Positions 59,055 through 64,000 of a stretch of 64,000 nucleotides of DNA are shown one piece after another. The DNA lies in assembly GCA_963932465.1 (NCBI GenBank), contig OZ010787.1, positions 36,212,087-36,276,086 on the forward strand. The letters run 5' to 3'. Under the pieces are notes generated by a model. The model was given only the letters and a program-made list of their open reading frames with translations, ran no database searches and was not told the DNA's origin. How positions within the stretch are numbered: position 1 is the stretch's first letter; the number at the start of each line of letters is the position of its first letter. Made by a program: the position numbers and the translations under genes. Source of the DNA: Maratus speciosus. Taxonomy: Eukaryota; Arthropoda; Arachnida; Araneae; Salticidae.

Positions 59055-60494
59055 GCTATGGGCCCGTTCGCTTTGTTTGGGCCTAATTTAACTCAATTGA
59101 ACGCCTATATACATCGATACAGGCCTATATAGATATAGGCTTAGGTATGGGTTATTCAAAGACGGAAAAGTGTAATGGTTTGTGAATTACTGTAACATCC
59201 GGATAGACACAAAGATATCATTCACTGTTTTCGACTGTTTTACGTCTATATGCTATTCAACGTTGGACACTATTGTGGACTATGTTACGTCTATATGCAA
59301 TTCAAAGTCGGAAAAGTGTAATGGTTTTTGAATTACTATAAAATCCCAATAGACACACATATTTTACTCACTGTTTTCGACTGTTTTACGTCGAATGCCT
59401 ATAATTGAATGTCTATATACATCGATATAGGCTTAGCTATGGGCCCGTTCGCTTTGTTTGGGCCTAATTTAACTCAATTGAACGCCTATATACATCGATA
59501 CAGGCCTATATAGATATAGGCTTAGGTATGGGTTATTCAAAGACGGAAAAGTGTAATGGTTTGTGAATTACTGTAACATCCGGATAGACACAAAGATATC
59601 ATTCACTGTTTTCGACTGTTTTACGTCTATATGCTATTCAACGTTGGACACTGTTGTGGACTATGTTACGTTTATATGCAATTGAAAGTCGGAAAAGTGT
59701 AATGGTTTTTGAATTACTATAAAATCCCAATAGACACACAGATTTTACTCACTGTTTTCGACTGTTTTACGTCGAATGCCTATAATTGAATGTCTATATA
59801 CATCGATATAGGCTTAGCTATGGGCCCGTTCGCTTTGTTTGGGCCTAATTTAACTCAATTGAACGCCTATATACATCGATACAGGCCTATATAGATATAG
59901 GCTTAGGTATGGGTTATTCAAAGACGGAAAAGTGTAATGGTTTGTGAATTACTGTAACATCCGGATAGACACAAAGATATCATTCACTGTTTTCGACTGT
60001 TTTACGTCTATATGCTATTCAACGTTGGACACTATTGTGGACTATGTTACGTCTATATGCAATTCAAAGTCGGAAAAGTGTAATGGTTTTTGAATTACTA
60101 TAAAATCCCAATAGACACACAGATTTTACTCACTGTTTTCGACTGTTTTACGTCGAATGCCTATAATTGAATGTCTATATATATCGATATAGGCTTAGCT
60201 ATGGGCCCGTTCGCTTTGTTGAATGCCTATATACATCGATACATGCCTATATAGATATAGGCTTAGGTATGGGTTATTCAAAGACGGAAAAGTGTAATGG
60301 TTTGTGAATTACTGTAACATCCGGATAGACACAAAGATATCATTCACTGTTTTCGACTGTTTTACGTCTATATGCTATTCAACGTTGGACACTATTGTGG
60401 ACTATGTTACGTCTATATGCAATTCAAAGTCGGAAAAGTGTAATGGTTTTTGAATTACTATAAAATCCCAATAGACACACAGATTTTACTCACA
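59055..60494. repeat. 381-bp satellite, about 3.8 units
   Basis: GCTATGGGCCCGTTCGCTTT starts units at 59055, 59436, 59817 and 60198, an exact 381-bp period for three steps. Units are nearly identical; the last lacks about 20 bp (TGGGCCTAATT region). Each unit has an inner pair of half-repeats 146 bp apart (TCAAAGACGGAAAAGTGTAA and TCAAAGTCGGAAAAGTGTAA), so it is a higher-order repeat. The array stops abruptly at 60494, where the copia-side sequence begins. Confidence 0.92.
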
Positions 60495-60810
60495 GGATTC
60501 ATATTGACATATTATAGCTATTGCAAGGAGTAAGCTTAAACTCCATCTCCACGGTCCTTCCATTACATTACTTCCATCACTACACCTCATACTCCATGGA
60601 GTTGTTTCACACTAAATATACTTACTGAGTACATCAAACTGGAATAAAAATATGCATACAGTTACACTTAAAAGAAAGTGCCTTTACGACCGAAATGGAA
60701 AAATAAAAACTGGTTCGGAACGATATAACTTCCGAACAAACCAAACGACAAATTTTGGGGGACAAGACTTTGTCCAGATTTCCAACATGCGGCCCCATCG
60801 GTCGTAAATA
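60495..60810 (-). repeat. Probable 3' LTR region of the copia element
   Basis: Lies between the polypurine tract and the satellite. On the - strand TGTTGGAAATCTGG (from 60787) is a plausible LTR start, but the outer boundary (60495 or 60508) and terminal CA are not clear, and the 5' LTR is outside the window, so the LTR is not proven. Confidence 0.45.
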
Positions 60811-62563
60811 CCCCCTCTTTCTTTTCATAATCAAAATCAAAAATATTACAAATAGCTCTTTGAAACTTTACATACAGAAGAGGTTTTGTCAGAAAGTCTG
60901 CCTTATTATCTTTAGAAATTACATGTTTTAACTCAAAAACATTTTCATTAATTAACTGACGAATAAATTGACATCTTATGTCAATGTGTTTCGTTTTAAA
61001 ATTCTCTTGGCTATTTTTAGAAAAATAAATGGCAGATTCATTATCACAGTATTGAATTGGTTTTATCCTATCGTATAAATTAAGTTCATTTAAAACTCTT
61101 GAATACCAAGTTAGTTCCTTTACACTTTCAGTTAATGAGATAAACTCAGATTCCATAGAACTGAGTGCAATACATTTTTGCTTCGATGATTTCCAAGCAA
61201 ACGGAACGTTACTGAAGTAAATTATATAACCACTACTTGAATGTCTTTTAGTAAGTTGACATCCCCAATTAGCATCAGAATATGCACACAAACTTAGTGA
61301 TTTTACATTAGACAGATTTATTTTAAAACTTTTAGTAGCAAAAACATAATTCATAATATCTACTACTATTAACCAGTGTTTATATGTATACCCATTACAA
61401 AACTGTGACATTTCATTTACAGAAAAACTAATATCGGGTCTTGATCTATTTGACAAAAATGACAGACACCCGATTAAAGATCGGTATGGAAATTTTTTCA
61501 TTAATTCATTTTCGATAATTTCATTTTCGTTAACTTTATCTGGCAAAACAGAGCCAATTTTAAAAGGTAATTTAACATAACTTTTAGGTAAATCTTTATA
61601 TTTTAATTCTAATCTTTCAATATAAGTTCTTTGATGAACGAATAATGAATCTTTAATCTGTTCAAAGTTAACACCTAGCAAATACTTTGTTAATCCTATT
61701 TCAGTAATTTCCAAGCTATTTTTTAACATATTAGTTACAGATTGCAATACATTTTCATCTTTAGCAAACAAAACTAAATCATCTACATAGACAACTAAAA
61801 TTGCGTTACTATTCAGTTTATACGCACAGTTACACCATTTTAATTTACAAAATCCAAGATTATGTAATATATTATCTAATTCAGAATTCCATTCGCGGCC
61901 ACTTTGCCTTAATCCATAAATTGATTTATTTAACAAACAAACTTTATTTTCAGCACCCTTCATTTCAAATCCCGGAGGTTGTTTCATAAACACAGTTTCT
62001 TTTAAAGAACCATATAAATATGCTGATTTTACATCCAATTGAATATGATACCAATTTAACATAGAAACTAATAAAATAAACATTAGTTTTATAATTGAAA
62101 AATTTACAACAGGTGAAAATATATCATTAAAATCAATACCTGGTTTCTGTTTAAAACCTTGAGCTACGAGACGTGCTTTGTACTTTTTACCATTTTTTTC
62201 CGTGTTTTTTATATTATAAACCCATTTACTTCCTACTATTGTGGAATTTTTCGGTGGATCAACCAACCGCCAAACTTTTCTCTTACTCATCATCTCAAGT
62301 TCTTCCCTCATCGCGGCATTCCATTTCCCCCTTTCTGGATTTATTTGTGCATCCTCAAATGATTTAGGGATTTCGGTATTGTAAAATTCATGTTGAAATA
62401 ATTCAGTTAAATATGGATCGTCCGAATCACTTGTTGAGGGTTCACTTAAAGTTTCAGTATTAGGATGAGTAGTTTTAGGTTTAAAGTCAAACTTATCTGG
62501 CTCAAACTGGATTTTATTTTCCTTACAATATTTTTTAACATCATTTAAAGATCTCAGTCTCAT
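60668..62563 (-). CDS. Ty1/copia reverse transcriptase-RNase H ORF
   Basis: Copies element RNA into DNA and degrades the template. The 631-residue frame (- strand) shows the copia order. After a roughly 75-residue linker comes the RVT_2-type start (WNAAMREELEMM, then WVYNIK and KARLVAQGF). Then come the LDVKSAYLYGSL segment with a catalytic Asp, KSIYGLRQSGREWN, and YVDDLVLFA with the two catalytic Asp residues. The RNase H domain has SDANWG, SSMESEF and HIDIRCQFIR motifs. Residues from about 585 on are translated from the polypurine tract and LTR-like sequence and are unlikely to belong to the natural protein. The ORF has no internal stop. The Met at 62563 is probably not a natural start, because copia pol is normally made as one polyprotein with integrase, which here is in a separate ORF upstream (62805-63926). 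Confidence 0.93.
   Translation of the reverse strand: MRLRSLNDVKKYCKENKIQFEPDKFDFKPKTTHPNTETLSEPSTSDSDDPYLTELFQHEFYNTEIPKSFEDAQINPERGKWNAAMREELEMMSKRKVWRLVDPPKNSTIVGSKWVYNIKNTEKNGKKYKARLVAQGFKQKPGIDFNDIFSPVVNFSIIKLMFILLVSMLNWYHIQLDVKSAYLYGSLKETVFMKQPPGFEMKGAENKVCLLNKSIYGLRQSGREWNSELDNILHNLGFCKLKWCNCAYKLNSNAILVVYVDDLVLFAKDENVLQSVTNMLKNSLEITEIGLTKYLLGVNFEQIKDSLFVHQRTYIERLELKYKDLPKSYVKLPFKIGSVLPDKVNENEIIENELMKKFPYRSLIGCLSFLSNRSRPDISFSVNEMSQFCNGYTYKHWLIVVDIMNYVFATKSFKINLSNVKSLSLCAYSDANWGCQLTKRHSSSGYIIYFSNVPFAWKSSKQKCIALSSMESEFISLTESVKELTWYSRVLNELNLYDRIKPIQYCDNESAIYFSKNSQENFKTKHIDIRCQFIRQLINENVFELKHVISKDNKADFLTKPLLYVKFQRAICNIFDFDYEKKEGVFTTDGAACWKSGQSLVPQNLSFGLFGSYIVPNQFLFFHFGRKGTFF
60811..60826 (-). 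other. Polypurine tract
   Basis: GAAAAGAAAGAGGGGG on the - strand just after the RNase H region, where retroelements prime plus-strand DNA synthesis. Confidence 0.6.
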
Positions 62564-62804
62564 ATTTGTTATTGGGGTATAATAATATACGTCAATTCTC
62601 TTACATTTCGTTCTCGGTCTTTCAAATCCTTTTCCACTCTGAAATATTTATAGAACTTACAGTTACCTTACCCCCCTTTTTCTCTTCATCTTCGTTTAAG
62701 TTATCTCCTGGTAGTTCATGATTAAGATCTAAAGTTGCATTACTTAAATCGTTTGTTTTAATTTGAGATTCATTAAAATTCAATATCAAATCCTTATATT
62801 TGTT
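62564..62804 (-). pseudogene. Broken linker between integrase and reverse transcriptase
   Basis: The integrase ORF stops at a TAA (62805-62807) just after a run of five G on the - strand. The following 240 bases have stops in each frame but still carry acidic, Asn-rich stretches typical of this variable linker. A small indel in the G run, plus further changes near 62630, would explain the split. This is either real decay or a sequencing error. Confidence 0.6.
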
Positions 62805-63926
62805 TTATCCCCCAAATAATGTTTCTACACCCTTTTTGGATTCATCTATACGCACATGAATAGTCTCTATAATTCGCCTTTCTTTTGGAATGTAAATTCT
62901 ATATCCTTTAGTTTTCATGGCATAACCAACTAAGATACCTAGTAACGCTTTCGGTTGAAGTTTATTTCGCTTAACTTTAGGAACATGAACAAATGCTAAA
63001 GAACCAAAAATTCTTAAATGTCTTACCGAAGGTTTGAATCCCGTCCATAATTCTTGCGGTGTAAGACCTTGAGTTAAACTGTGTTCAGTCCTATTTTTTG
63101 TATGAACGAACGCCAAAAGAGCTTCCCCCCAGAATGACGGTTTTAACCCGCTATCGTGTAGCATTGCTCTAACTGCATTCATTGCTAATTTATTAAAATT
63201 TTCAGCAACACCCACCTGCTCTGGAGTATAAATGGAGGATCTTTCGATTCTTATACCTAAATCGGTTACAAATTTCTCAAATAATTTATGGGTAAATTCC
63301 AGCCCATTATCAGTTCGTACACATTTTAACTTTTTACCAGTTTGTCTCTCAGCTTTAACTAAAAACTTTTTAAAGCATTCAAACACTTCCGTTTTATCCT
63401 TAATTATATAAACCTCAGTCCTTCTAGAATAATCGTCAATTACTGACAAAAAGTATTTCCCCCCTCCTAACGAGTTAACAGGGCTAGGACCCCACAAATC
63501 CATATACACCCTATCGAGGATTTGATTAGAAATGCGTTTATACAAATAATTTATTTTAAACGATTTTCTGTTAGATTTTGAAATTACATAAGTTTCACAC
63601 ATCTTATTTTTGTTTTTACAGTTAATATTTTCAATACCTTTAACACAATTATTTTTACTCATTTTTTCAAGTAAAGGTAAGTTTGTATGACAAAATCTAC
63701 GGTGTACAATCTCTGAATTTAAACTAGTAGAATAAGCAAAATTTTCACATTTTGAAGCATAACCTTTAACAATGTACAATTTATCAACTCGAGGTACAGT
63801 AAAACAATATCTATTAAATTTATCATACCCAATCATTTTATTATTTCCCCATTTAATTTGGTTTCCTGCAATGTCTATATTAGACCCACCAATTAAATTT
63901 CTTCTCATGTTAGGAGCATATAACAC
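62805..63926 (-). CDS. Ty1/copia GAG-pre-integrase and integrase ORF (partial pol)
   Basis: Inserts the element's DNA into the genome. 373 residues on the - strand. An early segment fits the end of the protease/linker region. EIVHRRFCHTNLPLLEKM (about residue 70) is the pre-integrase His motif, and the following C-x-N/C pair marks the zinc-binding end. The integrase core shows the three acidic residues in MDLWGP, RTDNGLEF and GVAENFN, with normal spacing, followed by WGEALL and the RHLRIFG and GILVGY segments near the C-terminus. The ORF's Met at 63926 is an arbitrary start: the frame's real upstream part (gag, protease) continues toward and beyond the window edge. It ends prematurely at 62805. 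Confidence 0.92.
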   Translation of the reverse strand: MLYAPNMRRNLIGGSNIDIAGNQIKWGNNKMIGYDKFNRYCFTVPRVDKLYIVKGYASKCENFAYSTSLNSEIVHRRFCHTNLPLLEKMSKNNCVKGIENINCKNKNKMCETYVISKSNRKSFKINYLYKRISNQILDRVYMDLWGPSPVNSLGGGKYFLSVIDDYSRRTEVYIIKDKTEVFECFKKFLVKAERQTGKKLKCVRTDNGLEFTHKLFEKFVTDLGIRIERSSIYTPEQVGVAENFNKLAMNAVRAMLHDSGLKPSFWGEALLAFVHTKNRTEHSLTQGLTPQELWTGFKPSVRHLRIFGSLAFVHVPKVKRNKLQPKALLGILVGYAMKTKGYRIYIPKERRIIETIHVRIDESKKGVETLFGG

Positions 63927-64000
63927 ATTTTTTAAAGTTATTTCTACATTACCTGTTACACCTAGAATGGTAAAGTCAATATCACCAATACCCAGTATTT
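63927..64000 (-). CDS. Upstream pol sequence at the window edge
   Basis: The last 74 bases appear to continue the same copia polyprotein on the - strand (GIGDIDFTILGV-type reading, near the protease-linker junction). Too short to assign a domain. Confidence 0.4.

Noticed and set aside
60508..60787. A defined copia LTR (TG...CA) with coordinates
   Set aside because: The inner TGTTGG start is plausible, but it is 23 bp from the polypurine tract, the outer end is ambiguous and no second LTR is in the window. Reported only as a probable region.

Overview
The window looks like a piece of an arthropod nuclear genome. It is strongly AT-rich with few coding regions and spliceosomal introns. It is packed with cut-and-paste DNA transposons (hAT-like, Tc1/mariner/pogo-like, piggyBac-like), a Helitron candidate, satellite DNA and a Ty1/copia retrotransposon. 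A spider or other chelicerate would fit, but nothing here proves it. Only two host genes can be supported: the last two exons of an equilibrative nucleoside transporter (SLC29/ENT family, + strand, 20845-21041 and 27851-27977, 6.8-kb intron) and an apparently single-exon coiled-coil protein of 280 residues (- strand, 54580-55422). No functional rRNA or tRNA gene, CRISPR array or prokaryote-type operon was seen.

Layout. 1-7.6 kb: noncoding, with a pogo-like MITE, a hairpin, a TTAA-flanked piggyBac-type MITE and a short hAT-type MITE. 7.6-16.4 kb: one 8.8-kb hAT-like element with a perfect 8-bp target-site duplication (TSD). It holds a second hAT-like element, a probable third, a 143-bp tandem array and a multi-arm inverted repeat. 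16.4-20.8 kb: noncoding, with a foldback repeat. 20.8-29.1 kb: the 3' end of the ENT gene; its last intron carries a 457-bp near-perfect palindrome, minisatellites and a piggyBac-type MITE. 29.1-34 kb: noncoding, with a long-TIR Tc1-like element and an inverted sister copy of the short hAT-type MITE.

34.25-45.35 kb is a Russian-doll nest. An outer TA-flanked element holds a remnant of transposase C-terminus. It is split by a Tc1-like element, whose transposase is split by an 8.35-kb hAT-like element. That in turn contains a 5.9-kb hAT-like element, which contains a 646-bp hAT-like element. Each hAT step has a perfect 8-bp TSD. An assembly gap of 200 N lies inside the Tc1-like layer.

45-54 kb: further MITEs, a second nest (pogo-like > Tc1/mariner-like > Helitron candidate) and two foldback repeats carrying tRNA-like A and B boxes. 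54.5-56.2 kb: the coiled-coil gene and its upstream region. 56.3-60.5 kb: two inverted-repeat elements with 8-bp TSDs, a Helitron-type terminus and a 381-bp satellite array. 60.5-64 kb: a partial copia element (- strand) whose integrase and reverse transcriptase lie in two separate ORFs and which runs off the right edge.

Transposon boundaries were read by eye from paired termini and duplicated flanks. Superfamily names rest on TSD length, terminus type and, where present, transposase motifs. No database search was possible.
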